Notes: generated by a model not told the origin, from the letters alone. A stretch of 51,019 nucleotides of DNA from an uncultured Treponema sp. (GCA_949299755.1 CASGBA010000013.1:1-51019); one strand, 5' to 3'. Numbered from the stretch's first letter, positions 8,526 through 17,528 are shown. Numbers and translations are program-made.

Positions 8526-10032
8526 AATCTTCCCCTGTAAATAATTTATACTGATCGTATGCCTGGTATTTTAACATTGTCCATCCGTTGCATATTCTGC
8601 ATCCTGCCTGTTCCGCCCTGCGTAACATTTTTGTTTTTTCCGGTACGTATATCGTATCGTAAACAGCTTCCGCCCCCGTGAACGAGTAAAAGTCTATTGG
8701 ATCCTTCCCGGTATCCGGAGGCATCCCTGCGCTTGTGGTTTGGATGATTAAATCTGAGTATTTCTCCAGTTTCGGGAGGCTCGATTTTTCAAGGGGCGCC
8801 CATTGGAATCCGTAAATATCAGCAAGAATCTTTGCCCTTTCTGGTGTACGGTTGAATATACACGCTTTCCCTTTAAGCCTTTTTACAGCCAGTGTTATGG
8901 CCCTTGATACTCCTCCTGCTCCGATTATTGCAACCTTCATTTTCCGGAGATCTTTTACTCCCAGGAATTCCAATAATGCTCTTGTAAAACCCGAAAAATC
9001 TGTATTGTAGCCATACCATTGATTGTTTCGTTTTACAATTGTATTGGAGGCTCCTATTTCCCCGGTTCCTTCGGATATCTCTTCAAGATTTGAGATGACA
9101 CTTTCCTTGAATGGATGGGTGACGGACAATCCTTTTATGCCTGTTTCCTCGGCAAAGTCGAATATTTCTTCAATGGTTTCAGCCCGCACCGGTATGTAAA
9201 CGGCATTTTTACCGTGATTTTTGTAGCCTTTGTTATGGAGAATCGGACTTAAGGTAGCCTCCAAAGGGAATCCGGCGATACCGAAAATTTCAGTCTCCCT
9301 GCTTATGTTGCGGAAATTGTAAACCTCGTTTAATGTTATGGGATCAAGTTGTCCGATAATGTTTGATTTTTCACGGGTTTCCGACAGGTTCGGGTAAAGG
9401 GTTGGATCATCGGCCGGAATTGAGCAGTAGGCTATTTGGGAACCCAAAACCGGCGCAAGAATCCTTGTGGGAATTCCCAGCGGACCCATGGCAATCATGG
9501 TGAATTCCTCATCCCTGCAGGATTTAGCGGCCCTGAAAATTGAAGTTACATCGGAAAGACTTTTCGGCATAAATGCAATTTTAGCTATTTCATCCTTCCC
9601 TTTCCGTAAATTCCGTATCAAACTTTCCAGGTTGGTTTCTGCATCAGTCATGTTATGCAGGCTGCGGATAATCTTTATGTTGAATCCCCTCACAACTTCT
9701 TCTATGCTTGATATTTGGAAATCCTCTTCCAAATCGACATAGGAAAAGTTTTTACAAGGATCTGTATCCGCAAAGGCCAGCCCCCGGGCAAATAAAACGG
9801 TTCTTGCTCCTTCTCCCCCTGAAAAATTTCCTCCGTCGGATTGCCTTCTGACAGTTAGAATACATGGCAATCCGGCAAGTTTCGGAAAACTTCTGATATA
9901 AGGATATTCATTTGCGCTTAACCAGTCTGCCCTTAGCTCCACTATGTCAATGTATTTCCGGTAACGGTCAACTATTTCCAGATTTTGGCGCAATGTGGGT
10001 GCCGTGAGTGTCAGGCATATTTTCGTACTCAT
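8515..10032 (-). CDS. aroDE: Bifunctional 3-dehydroquinate dehydratase (type I)/shikimate dehydrogenase
   Basis: 505 residues combining two shikimate-pathway enzymes. The N-terminal type I dehydroquinase (about 1-225) has Glu32 in VELRAD, catalytic His126 in RSLHNM and Schiff-base Lys151 in IAKIAF. The C-terminal shikimate dehydrogenase (from about 248) has the shikimate-binding LSPILHN (261-267), catalytic Lys309 in SVTHPFKE, Asn330, Asp345 in NTDFSG and the NADP-binding glycine loop GAGGVSRA (371-378). Both halves look active. The product would turn 3-dehydroquinate into shikimate without releasing dehydroshikimate. The same fusion is known from plants and some bacteria. A TATAAT lies 10 nt before the ATG and there is no good Shine-Dalgarno sequence. 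Confidence 0.95.
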   Translation of the reverse strand: MSTKICLTLTAPTLRQNLEIVDRYRKYIDIVELRADWLSANEYPYIRSFPKLAGLPCILTVRRQSDGGNFSGGEGARTVLFARGLAFADTDPCKNFSYVDLEEDFQISSIEEVVRGFNIKIIRSLHNMTDAETNLESLIRNLRKGKDEIAKIAFMPKSLSDVTSIFRAAKSCRDEEFTMIAMGPLGIPTRILAPVLGSQIAYCSIPADDPTLYPNLSETREKSNIIGQLDPITLNEVYNFRNISRETEIFGIAGFPLEATLSPILHNKGYKNHGKNAVYIPVRAETIEEIFDFAEETGIKGLSVTHPFKESVISNLEEISEGTGEIGASNTIVKRNNQWYGYNTDFSGFTRALLEFLGVKDLRKMKVAIIGAGGVSRAITLAVKRLKGKACIFNRTPERAKILADIYGFQWAPLEKSSLPKLEKYSDLIIQTTSAGMPPDTGKDPIDFYSFTGAEAVYDTIYVPEKTKMLRRAEQAGCRICNGWTMLKYQAYDQYKLFTGEDYGE

Positions 10033-10042
10033 TTCATCTGTT

Positions 10043-10048
10043 ATTATA
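10043..10048 (-). promoter_or_regulatory. -10-like TATAAT upstream of aroDE
   Basis: A perfect TATAAT on the minus strand lies 10 nt before the aroDE start codon, giving a predicted leader of only a few nucleotides. The -35 position (TTTCTG at 17 bp) is a poor match, so this may be a weak or activator-dependent internal promoter. Confidence 0.3.
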
Positions 10049-10075
10049 ATCCAAAAAAGCCTTTCAGAAAAGTAG

Positions 10076-10100
10076 CCTGTGGACAGGAGATGTCCACAGG
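10076..10100 (-). terminator. Perfect 10-bp hairpin between PASTA gene and aroDE (partial terminator/attenuator?)
   Basis: CCTGTGGACA (10076-10085) and TGTCCACAGG (10091-10100) form a perfect stem with a 5-nt loop. In the minus-strand direction it is followed by a T-rich stretch (CTACTTTTC and, further on, CTTTTTT). It could reduce read-through from the PASTA gene into aroDE. The TGTGGACA core also resembles part of a DnaA box, but the match is incomplete. Confidence 0.45.
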
Positions 10101-10140
10101 TTTCCCGGCTGAGGATTATGTCTGGATTATGGAAAGAGTG

Positions 10141-11190
10141 TTATGGTTCCGCCTGTGTTTCCAGATTCACTGTTGTTAATCCGTATACACCCGATTCCTT
10201 GTTTAAGACACTTAAAGAAAGCATGCTTCCTTCCGGCAACAAATAGGGGACGGACAATATGCCTCCCGGATGTCTCAATGTGATGTATTCCCGGCGTTCC
10301 CCTGTAGGTGATATGACGTCAATTGTTATTTTAAATGGATAGGGGTATTCCGGCAACTCTTCCCGGAAAATTCCGTATACAAATCCCTTTGGTGGAGTTA
10401 CGGGGACAGCCAGTACTGCATCCACCACACTGAATTTTGAAACCCGGGTGTCCCCGGCGGGAAGCTGTGAAACAATTGTTCCGGCGGTTTCATTGTTTTG
10501 GGGAGCTCTGGCCGTGAAATTGAAAATCAAATCTGTTTGTTCCATGACAGCCACAATTTCAGCAATGGACCGTCCTGTGAGGGTTGGCACGTTTATCTGA
10601 TCGTTTTGGGCGCCACGGCTTACAACAAAGGTAAGCTGGATAGGTTCTGTTATGGAAACATCCGGCTCGGGATTTTGTTCCAGGATTGTTCCAGCCGGTT
10701 CCTGGCTGAATTTATACAAAACAGGTTCTTTGACGGAAAGCAGAGGGACAGTGCTCGACGTGAAAAGTGTTTGCAAATTTATTCTTACATCGTCAATATT
10801 CTGGCCGATATAATTTTCGACTTTCTCTATTATTACACCACGACTTACCACCAGGGCAATTCTTTGGCCGGCTTTGACGATGGATCCCGCTTTGGGTTCC
10901 TGTTCTATTATTCTTCCCTTGTCATCCGGTTTATCCGAGTATCTGAGTTGTATCCGTGGGTAAAGTTCCTTCGCTTGCATTTCAAGAACTGCTACGGAAA
11001 GATCTTTCCCCTCCAAGGCAGGAACCATAACCTGTTCCCCGCCTTTAAGAGCCAGGAAAAACACAACTGCACAGGCTGCGCATACAACCAGTACAACTGA
11101 AAACATTGTTATAAGGATCACTCTTGAATTCTGGCGGAATCCATCCGTCAGTGCAGAAACATCAATACGCAAAAAATCCAAAAACCTCAT
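10141..11190 (-). CDS. PASTA-domain membrane protein
   Basis: 349 residues. A short cytoplasmic N-terminus and one membrane helix (about 23-48) are followed by tandem extracytoplasmic PASTA-type repeats (about 52-116, 117-193 and 194-263), recognisable by the V-P-x-L/V-x-G and V-S-x-G patterns such as IALVVSRG and LTFVVSRG. A C-terminal beta-rich segment of about 85 residues matches nothing I know. PASTA domains usually bind peptidoglycan or beta-lactams and occur on penicillin-binding proteins and Stk kinases; here no kinase or transpeptidase domain is attached. It starts 9 nt after fmt, so the two are cotranscribed. A role in envelope sensing or peptidoglycan anchoring is inference. Confidence 0.85.
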   Translation of the reverse strand: MRFLDFLRIDVSALTDGFRQNSRVILITMFSVVLVVCAACAVVFFLALKGGEQVMVPALEGKDLSVAVLEMQAKELYPRIQLRYSDKPDDKGRIIEQEPKAGSIVKAGQRIALVVSRGVIIEKVENYIGQNIDDVRINLQTLFTSSTVPLLSVKEPVLYKFSQEPAGTILEQNPEPDVSITEPIQLTFVVSRGAQNDQINVPTLTGRSIAEIVAVMEQTDLIFNFTARAPQNNETAGTIVSQLPAGDTRVSKFSVVDAVLAVPVTPPKGFVYGIFREELPEYPYPFKITIDVISPTGERREYITLRHPGGILSVPYLLPEGSMLSLSVLNKESGVYGLTTVNLETQAEP

Positions 11191-11199
11191 TATTCTCTC

Positions 11200-12159
11200 C
11201 TAGCTGTTTCCAAGTTTACTTGATATAAAAGATTTGTTCCCGTTCAAAAATGAACGCCAGTCCATCTCTTTCTTTGTTTGTTTTTGAAGTCTTTCCACCG
11301 CCAAAATTCCGTTTCCGGCTTGAATAAGTATATTGTTGTCCGGTGGAAGAACTGTACCTGGAAGGGCTTGCTGTATCCCTTCTTTATATATACCGGCCTT
11401 CCTTATGAATAAAAGGCCCCCGTTGTCCGGCAATTCCGTAAAAGCTCCCGGCCAAGGTGTAAAAGCCCTGATTTTAGCGTCTATTTCCCTGGGAGACTGG
11501 GTCCAGTCAATTTTTCCGTCTTCTTTTTTTAACATTCTGCTGAAAGACGGCTCCCCTTCCTGGGGGGTTTCTTTTACGGCTTTATTTTCAACTAAACGCA
11601 ACACATCCGGCAAAATTTCCGCCCCAATAATTGAAAGGGTTTCCAGGAGTTTCCCGGCGGTTTCTTTCCCGGAAAGACTTATTGTCCTGGCAGCCAGAAT
11701 ATTTCCAGCGTCCATTTCAAGGCTGATGCGTTGTATCGTTACGCCTGTTTCCCTGTCACCGGCAAGTATGGCCGCGGGTACCGGAGCAGGACCTCTCCAC
11801 TTGGGGAGTAGGGAAGGGTGTATGTTTATTCCTCCTTCCGGGAAAAGGGAAAGGGTTTTTGAGCTGAAAATTTTTCCGTAAGCAAAGCATACAAGGATTT
11901 GTGCCCCGGTTTCCGCAATTCTGCTCCGGACTTCGTTTGTGATTTTTTCCGGCTGGAACACGGGACTGTCTTCTGGAATTTTCCCTTCAGCCTTAAGTCT
12001 TTCTGTGGCGACGGCCACAGGCGAAGGGCATAAGGCTCCGGACCTTCCCTTCGCCGAGGGAGGTGCCGTAAGTATTCCGGCTATTATATGGGTTCCAGCT
12101 GTTTTTTCGAGGGCGGGAACCGCACATTCTGGAGTTCCTGCGAACAAAATTTTCAGCAT
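11200..12159 (-). CDS. fmt: Methionyl-tRNA formyltransferase
   Basis: 319 residues, typical length. It formylates initiator Met-tRNA using 10-formyl-tetrahydrofolate. The N-terminal FAGTPECAVPAL motif, the catalytic block INIHPSLLPKWRGPAP with its Asn and His, and the Asp-containing SLEMDAGNIL segment are all present, followed by a C-terminal OB-like tRNA-binding domain. It lies downstream of def, the deformylase that removes the same formyl group, a pairing conserved in many bacteria. An AGAGG-type sequence precedes the ATG at a rather long distance. Confidence 0.95.
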   Translation of the reverse strand: MLKILFAGTPECAVPALEKTAGTHIIAGILTAPPSAKGRSGALCPSPVAVATERLKAEGKIPEDSPVFQPEKITNEVRSRIAETGAQILVCFAYGKIFSSKTLSLFPEGGINIHPSLLPKWRGPAPVPAAILAGDRETGVTIQRISLEMDAGNILAARTISLSGKETAGKLLETLSIIGAEILPDVLRLVENKAVKETPQEGEPSFSRMLKKEDGKIDWTQSPREIDAKIRAFTPWPGAFTELPDNGGLLFIRKAGIYKEGIQQALPGTVLPPDNNILIQAGNGILAVERLQKQTKKEMDWRSFLNGNKSFISSKLGNS

Positions 12160-12237
12160 TATGGTTTTCGTTTTCCTCTCTAATAATTTATTATGCCGGT
12201 GTTTTACGGATATTTAAACCGTTTACCGTAAAATCGA

Positions 12238-12753
12238 TTACGGCTGGCTGATTTTTTTATTTTTGGAAGCTTCCTTTCCGGCTTTTTTCAGGAATTTCCG
12301 TTCTATCCGCTCTTTCTTAGTTTCGTTTATCCTGTCAATGAATAAAATACCGTCCAAATGGTCATATTCATGCTGTATAACCCGGGCAAGGAAACCTGAG
12401 GCCTCTGTTATTTCCCGTTTTCCGTTTTCGTTTTGAGCTTGAAGCCTTATGGTGGCAGGGCGGACAACTTTTTCGTAAATTCCAGGGACGCTTAAACAAC
12501 CTTCTTCCATTTCCACAAGTTCCTGGGACATCCCGGTTATTTGCGGATTTATGAAAACCCTGGGGCCAGAACCTTCATCCACAACGAACATCCTGATGTT
12601 TTTCCCGATTTGGGGTGCGGCAAGCCCGACCCCCTCTTCCTTGTACATTGTGGTCAACATTTCAGCTGCCAACGCCTTTATTTCGTCTGTAACTTCTTGG
12701 ATGGGGACGGATTTTTCTCTCAGTGTTTCTGTGCCAAGTTTTACAATCTGCAT
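12238..12753 (-). CDS. def: Peptide deformylase
   Basis: 171 residues. It removes the N-formyl group from nascent proteins with a metal held by Cys86 in EEGCLSVP and His128/His132 in QHEYDHL; Glu129 is the catalytic acid. Motif 1, GVGLAAPQIG (41-50), is intact. The C-terminus is Lys-rich. It lies in the leftward run between a secreted unknown and fmt. No Shine-Dalgarno sequence is visible; TTGATT (12787-12792) and TATCCT (12764-12769), 17 bp apart, could be an internal promoter giving a very short leader. Confidence 0.95.
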   Translation of the reverse strand: MQIVKLGTETLREKSVPIQEVTDEIKALAAEMLTTMYKEEGVGLAAPQIGKNIRMFVVDEGSGPRVFINPQITGMSQELVEMEEGCLSVPGIYEKVVRPATIRLQAQNENGKREITEASGFLARVIQHEYDHLDGILFIDRINETKKERIERKFLKKAGKEASKNKKISQP

Positions 12754-12784
12754 ACTATATATAAGGATAGCGTTTTATTTACTT

Positions 12785-13927
12785 TTAATCAATGTTTGTC
12801 TCTGGTCCGCTTTTAATAAGGTCCCTGGACAGGGTTTTTAGTTTTTCTTCGTTCGCATAGAAACCGGATTCAAATCCCGAAATAACCGCGCAGGTATACT
12901 CTTTTGAATTAAAATCCGGTTGCACCAGTTTCATATCCCTTATTATTTCATTATTTTCTTTTTCATAGAAAATCTGGGAAAGTACAATTTCATCTTTGGT
13001 TCCTTCTACCGTGAAATTCCCTGGGATTGAAATGAAAGATGAATTGGGAGGGGAGATAATGGTTCCCTTTGCCATTTCCGCAAAGAATTTTGCCGGAGAG
13101 GAGTTCCCTTCCATTGGTTGCCCCGTTGTAATTAAAACCAGGGCATTATCCCCCAAAAGGAAAAAATTCGGGGTTACGGTTGTTATTTTGGCATCTGTCA
13201 AATCCACCCTGGGTTGTTTTCCGCTTTTTATTTCCGCCAATTTTTCTTTTGCGGAAGCAGGGACAGGCTCAAAGTTGAAAAAACCGGCGCTGCTTTCTTC
13301 GGAAATAATTCCGCCGTATTCAAATTCAAAGAGTTTTTTCCCGGAAGAGTTTTTCACAAGTAACACATTGAACAGAGGGATTTCAGGAGCCAGCCGGATC
13401 CGGCATTCTCCGCCGAAGAGGACACTCTCCGAGTCTGTTTCCACATCTGGAGGCAGGATTCCCCGGGAAAGCTTTCCATTCCTGGTATCACTTCCGGCAA
13501 CCGGCTTGCCATCTTTTTCCGCGGCAAGCCGGGATTCATACAAAAAGGGGAAAATCTGCATCAGATAATTAACGAAGGGGACATCTTCCTGCAAATTGGA
13601 GTCGTTTTTTTGTCCGGTCAGGACAAGTTTTCCGTTGGAGACTTCCGTTTTGAAAAAGGCAATGATCCGGCGCCCTGTTCCCGGGGCAAAGGTTTGGGCC
13701 GCCCATGTGTTTTCATCATAAAAAAGGATTCCAATCCAGGTTGGTTCGTTGAACGTGTAGTCACGGTAAAAAGCGAATTCTCCGGAAGTTCGGAAAGCGT
13801 AATCTTTCAGCAATCCTGTACCGGGATCCGGATTTTCCCTTTGCTGGGCCTGAAGGGGAAAGGCAAAAAAAGATATTGTCAGCACAACCAGGGCAAAAAG
13901 CCGACGGTTTTTCCGTTTTTTTGTCAT
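12785..13927 (-). CDS. Secreted protein of unknown function
   Basis: 380 residues. A positively charged start (MTKKRKNRR) and hydrophobic stretch ending near FPLQAQQ form a clear signal peptide of about 28 residues. The rest is polar, beta-rich and without membrane helices, so the protein is probably periplasmic or surface-associated. It has no cysteine lipobox and no motif I recognise. It sits 39 nt after proS and 31 nt before def, in an operon otherwise made of translation enzymes, which says little about its role. Spirochaetes carry many lineage-specific secreted proteins of this kind. Confidence 0.8.
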   Translation of the reverse strand: MTKKRKNRRLFALVVLTISFFAFPLQAQQRENPDPGTGLLKDYAFRTSGEFAFYRDYTFNEPTWIGILFYDENTWAAQTFAPGTGRRIIAFFKTEVSNGKLVLTGQKNDSNLQEDVPFVNYLMQIFPFLYESRLAAEKDGKPVAGSDTRNGKLSRGILPPDVETDSESVLFGGECRIRLAPEIPLFNVLLVKNSSGKKLFEFEYGGIISEESSAGFFNFEPVPASAKEKLAEIKSGKQPRVDLTDAKITTVTPNFFLLGDNALVLITTGQPMEGNSSPAKFFAEMAKGTIISPPNSSFISIPGNFTVEGTKDEIVLSQIFYEKENNEIIRDMKLVQPDFNSKEYTCAVISGFESGFYANEEKLKTLSRDLIKSGPETNID

Positions 13928-13966
13928 GTTTGTCCTCCAGAACAGGTGAATCCTGACGGATCCTGA

Positions 13967-15802
13967 TTATTCCTCCCCTGTGAAATCTTTCAGCATATCC
14001 TTCAACGTATTTTCCGTGTAAGAAGCCGCTTCCTCCGCCGGAATAAGGGTTGTGTCCTTTCCTCCCCTTGTTTTTATTTCCACGGAAGGGAGGTTCTTTT
14101 CCCCAACCACAATGCGCAGGGGGATTCCGATTAAATCCACGTCCTTGAATTTAACGCCGGGCCGTTCGTCCCTGTCGTCCAGAAGGATTTCAATCCCTTT
14201 TCCGGAAAGCTGCTTGTAGAGCATATCCGCCGTTTCTTTCATGCGGCCCTCGTATTTTATGGGAACAACCGCCACCTGATAGGGCGCAACGGTAACAGGC
14301 CAGATTATACCGTCGTCATCATTGTGCTCTTCCACAATGGAGGCCAGGGTTCTGTCAACGCCTATGCCGTAACAGCCCATCGTGGGGATCTGCCGGCTGC
14401 CGTTTTCATCAAGATAGGTCATATTCATTGTTTTCGTGTATTTGTATCCCAGCTTGAAAATATGCCCCAGCTCGTTACCCTTCTTTGAGTAGAATTCCGC
14501 CCCGCAACTCGGGCATTTGTCCCCGGCTTTCACAGTCCGGACATCGGCTGACATCCAAGGGGTAAAGTCCCTGCCGGGTTCCACGTGTATGAAATGGGTG
14601 TCCGCTTTCAGGGCGCCGGTGACGGCGTTGTGCATAAAAACTTCCCCGCCGGCGGAAACAACGGATTCGTCCGCAAGCACAGGTGCGGAAGTAAAGCCCA
14701 CCGGACCGGCGAAACCCACCGGCGCCCCGGTGAGGCGCTCCACATCGTATTCAGACGCCAGCTGGACTTCGCTGGCTTTCAGGACAGCGGCCAGTTTTAC
14801 CTCGTTCACGTCCAAATCCCCGCGGATGCACACGGCGAAAAATGCTTCCGGGTAATAATCCTGACCGTTTTCCGACCGGATTTTTTCCAGGTTCCCGCAA
14901 CCCGGAGCCTGGGAGAGATCCAGCTCACAATTGATTACCCTGTAAATCAAGGTTTTTATGAAAAACTCCGGCCGTGTTTTAAGGAAGGAGCAAAGATCGT
15001 CTATGGTTTTTACGTCCGGTGTGTCTATGGGTTCGTATTTTTCTTTTGCGGGGATGTTTCCTGCGCTTTCCGGCAGGGTATCCCTGGCGCACTGGGCTTT
15101 CTCGTCGTTGGCGGCATAACCGCATTTGGGGCAGAGGATTAGGTTGTTGTCTCCGATTTCAGATTCCACCATGAATTCCTCGGAGCCGCTTCCGCCCATT
15201 GCCCCGGAATCCGCCTTTACGGGGATTACAGAAAGACCGCAGCGGCGGAAAATTTTCCTGTAAGCCCGGCCGAATTTTCTGTAAGTTTCATCCAGGCTTT
15301 CATCGGTTGTATGGAAGGAATAAGCGTCTTTCATTGTGAATTCCCGGGCACGCATGAGACCGTACCGGGGCCGGATTTCATCCCTGAATTTTGTGTTTAT
15401 CTGGTAAACTGAAACAGGAAGCTGCTTGTAAGAGGTTATTTCGTCCCTTAAAAGACTGGTGAAGGCTTCTTCCGCCGTGGGACTGACCACCAGCTCCATT
15501 CCCGTCCTGCTTTTTGTTTTGAGCATTCCGTCGCCCATTGTTTCCCACCGGCCTGATTCCCTCCAGATTTCACCCGGTTGTACTACAGGCGGCTTGAATT
15601 CTATTACGCCGATAGCTTCCATTTCTTCACGGATTATATTTTCAACCTTTCTGAAGGCTCTGAGACCCATGGGGAGATAGGCGAACAAGCCGTTTGAAAG
15701 TTTCCGGATCATTCCGGCTCTCAGCATCAGCCTGTGGCTGGCAATGACCGCTTCTGCCGGGACTTCCCTGAGTGTGGGCATAAAAAATTCTGACATTTTC
15801 AT
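13967..15802 (-). CDS. proS: Prolyl-tRNA synthetase (bacterial type, with editing insert)
   Basis: 611 residues. It charges tRNA-Pro with proline. Class II motifs are visible: motif 2 around FRDEIRPRYGLMRAREF and motif 3 around GCYGIGVDRT. Between them (about residues 225-400) lies the YbaK-like INS domain that hydrolyses mischarged Ala-tRNA-Pro, marking this as the bacterial rather than the archaeal/eukaryal form. The C-terminal anticodon-binding domain ends the protein. The cysteines in the CPKCGY and CPSCGAE segments could form a small zinc-ribbon-like site. It is the first gene of the leftward run. AGAGGT upstream is the likely ribosome site; ATG codons 1 and 3 are both possible starts. 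Confidence 0.95.
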   Translation of the reverse strand: MKMSEFFMPTLREVPAEAVIASHRLMLRAGMIRKLSNGLFAYLPMGLRAFRKVENIIREEMEAIGVIEFKPPVVQPGEIWRESGRWETMGDGMLKTKSRTGMELVVSPTAEEAFTSLLRDEITSYKQLPVSVYQINTKFRDEIRPRYGLMRAREFTMKDAYSFHTTDESLDETYRKFGRAYRKIFRRCGLSVIPVKADSGAMGGSGSEEFMVESEIGDNNLILCPKCGYAANDEKAQCARDTLPESAGNIPAKEKYEPIDTPDVKTIDDLCSFLKTRPEFFIKTLIYRVINCELDLSQAPGCGNLEKIRSENGQDYYPEAFFAVCIRGDLDVNEVKLAAVLKASEVQLASEYDVERLTGAPVGFAGPVGFTSAPVLADESVVSAGGEVFMHNAVTGALKADTHFIHVEPGRDFTPWMSADVRTVKAGDKCPSCGAEFYSKKGNELGHIFKLGYKYTKTMNMTYLDENGSRQIPTMGCYGIGVDRTLASIVEEHNDDDGIIWPVTVAPYQVAVVPIKYEGRMKETADMLYKQLSGKGIEILLDDRDERPGVKFKDVDLIGIPLRIVVGEKNLPSVEIKTRGGKDTTLIPAEEAASYTENTLKDMLKDFTGEE

Positions 15803-15954
15803 TGTGGGATTACCTCTTAATTTTCACAAGATACCAGATTATTTTAAAAACCTCAACGGTGGGAAAGAATTAAAAGTATAAGACCGGTGACAGGATTTTG
15901 AAGATTAAGTATTCTCTATAACTACTGCAAAATGAGGGTTGTTGAGGGTTACAA

Positions 15955-16644
15955 ATGAAAACATATTCCTTACCTGAAAAGGCTTCCTGTATCATTTTTG
16001 ATATTGATTCCACCTTGTACGAAAACGCCGATTACCAGCGGGAACAGGTTGCCTGTCAAATAAGGTATTTTGCTTCCATCCGGAATATTTCTTACAGTGA
16101 AGCCAGCGGCATGATTGAAAAGGCTAAAATACGTTATGCTGAAAAACATTTTTCCGGGCAGGGAAAGGATGGGCAGAAAACGGCGGCCGCCAGTTTGGGA
16201 AATGCTTTGACGGAACTTGGTATATCAATAGAAGAAAGTGTGGAGTGGAGGAAAAAGCTGCTTAAACCTGAAAAATACCTTCAGGTTGATTTAAAATTGA
16301 AGAAAACCTTGGAAAGTCTTTCCCCTCAATTTTCCTTTACTGTACTGACGAATAACCCTGTTGATATAGGAATGCGGACATTGCGGACTCTGGGGGTGGC
16401 GGATTTTTTCCCCGGTATAATCGGTCTTGATTCCTTTATGCTGTCAAAACCCCACAAAAAGCTTTTTTTGGAAGCGGTTTCATTGTGTGGCGGGAAAATC
16501 CGGGAAACCGTATCCGTGGGGGACAGGTTTGATATTGATATCGCTGTCCCCTTGTCGCTGGGGATGGGCGGCATCCTTGTGGACGGAGTTGAGGATGTTT
16601 ACCGGATTCCAGATATTTTGTTGGGAAAAGCTATTGTTATTTAA
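15955..16644 (+). CDS. HAD-superfamily phosphatase (pyrimidine 5'-nucleotidase-like)
   Basis: 229 residues with the four HAD motifs: I, IIFDIDSTLY (nucleophile and acid Asp); II, TVLTNN; III, LSKPHK (Lys); IV, VGDRFDIDI. The helical cap between motifs I and II and the overall size resemble the SDT1-like pyrimidine 5'-nucleotidase/phosphoglycolate phosphatase group. The substrate is unknown. Upstream, two direct copies of GAGGGTT (15934-15940 and 15944-15950) are present; the second is positioned as the ribosome-binding site. A possible promoter, GTGACA-17-TATTCT, lies about 45 nt before the start. A PAP2 phosphatase gene follows on the same strand. Confidence 0.85.
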   Translation: MKTYSLPEKASCIIFDIDSTLYENADYQREQVACQIRYFASIRNISYSEASGMIEKAKIRYAEKHFSGQGKDGQKTAAASLGNALTELGISIEESVEWRKKLLKPEKYLQVDLKLKKTLESLSPQFSFTVLTNNPVDIGMRTLRTLGVADFFPGIIGLDSFMLSKPHKKLFLEAVSLCGGKIRETVSVGDRFDIDIAVPLSLGMGGILVDGVEDVYRIPDILLGKAIVI

Positions 16645-16694
16645 CCGCTGACAGTATAGAGTTTACCGTCATGGTTTTTCCTAGGATTCGAAAT

Positions 16695-17528
16695 ATGGAT
16701 TTTGTAAGCAGATTTTTCGGTGTCTTGTTGTTTTTTTTATGTATTTTATGTGTCCCCGGCCTTGAAGCCCGGGAGGCTGATTCTTCCGGATATGTGAAGG
16801 ATGCATTTTCCCTGGATTTGACGGCGGACGCCTTTCTTTTGACAAGCGGGGTTTCACTTTCTGCGGCCGGGTTTTTCTTGCAGCCGGATTCCCATGACTG
16901 GGACGGGGTGAAATATGATTCTTCCGGGGTGAATGCCTTTGACCGGCCGTTTATCCATTCTTACAACAGAGCCCTTGATTTTACGGGTGATGTTTTGGTG
17001 GGGCTTTCACTTGTAGCCCCGGCTTCCATGGTGTTTTTCATTCCGGAAAAGTGGTTGACCCTGTCTGTTATGTACGCCGAAACCCTTTTAATTGCGAACG
17101 GAATAAAAGAAATAATGAAAAACGGTATTTCCCGGACACGTCCCTATATGTATGCGGATAATCCTCCCGAGAAAGATATTAAGGACGGAGATTTTGACAG
17201 ATCCTTTCCGTCCGGGCACACAACAATGGCCTTTTCTTCAGCTGTCTTTTTTTCTTATGTGTTTTCCAAATATTTTCCGGATTCTGTTTACCGTTATCCT
17301 GTTTATGCCGGAAGTTTTTTGCTTGCCGCCGCTACAGCCGGTATGAGGATTGCCAGCGCCAACCACTTCCCCACCGATGTTTTGGCGGGGGCTGCGATCG
17401 GTTCCCTTGTCGGATTTTTTGTGCCCTTTGTCCATACTTTGAATGAAAACCTTCAGGAAAGTCGTGGAAATGACGGGATAAGTTTCGCTCTTTCACCGGC
17501 AGGCGCTGCCGTAAGTTTTAATTATTAA
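16695..17528 (+). CDS. PAP2-family membrane phosphatase
   Basis: 277 residues from this ATG. All three phosphatase motifs of the PAP2 acid phosphatase superfamily are visible: K(x6)RP as KNGISRTRP, PSGH as SFPSGHTTMAF, and the His-x3-Asp motif in SANHFPTDVLAGA. A signal anchor or signal peptide (about residues 1-25) is followed by several membrane helices. It may dephosphorylate undecaprenyl pyrophosphate or phosphatidic acid. The ATG at 16695 has AGGA 8 nt upstream and is preferred. An in-frame ATG at 16671 would add eight residues and lacks a ribosome site, though a weak TTGTTA-17-TAGAGT promoter ends 8 nt before it. It starts about 50 nt after the HAD gene. Confidence 0.85.
   Translation: MDFVSRFFGVLLFFLCILCVPGLEAREADSSGYVKDAFSLDLTADAFLLTSGVSLSAAGFFLQPDSHDWDGVKYDSSGVNAFDRPFIHSYNRALDFTGDVLVGLSLVAPASMVFFIPEKWLTLSVMYAETLLIANGIKEIMKNGISRTRPYMYADNPPEKDIKDGDFDRSFPSGHTTMAFSSAVFFSYVFSKYFPDSVYRYPVYAGSFLLAAATAGMRIASANHFPTDVLAGAAIGSLVGFFVPFVHTLNENLQESRGNDGISFALSPAGAAVSFNY

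Noticed and set aside
10076-10100. Chromosome origin or DnaA-box cluster
   Set aside because: TGTGGACA matches only part of a DnaA box, there is one palindrome only, and no dnaA, dnaN or AT-rich unwinding region is nearby.
10498-11100. 200-codon open frame on the + strand
   Set aside because: It lies fully antisense to the PASTA protein gene, has no ribosome site or recognisable motif, and the opposite frame has clear domain structure.
14517-15142. Overlapping long open frames antisense to proS
   Set aside because: They mirror GC-rich codons of proS; the proS frame carries all synthetase motifs.
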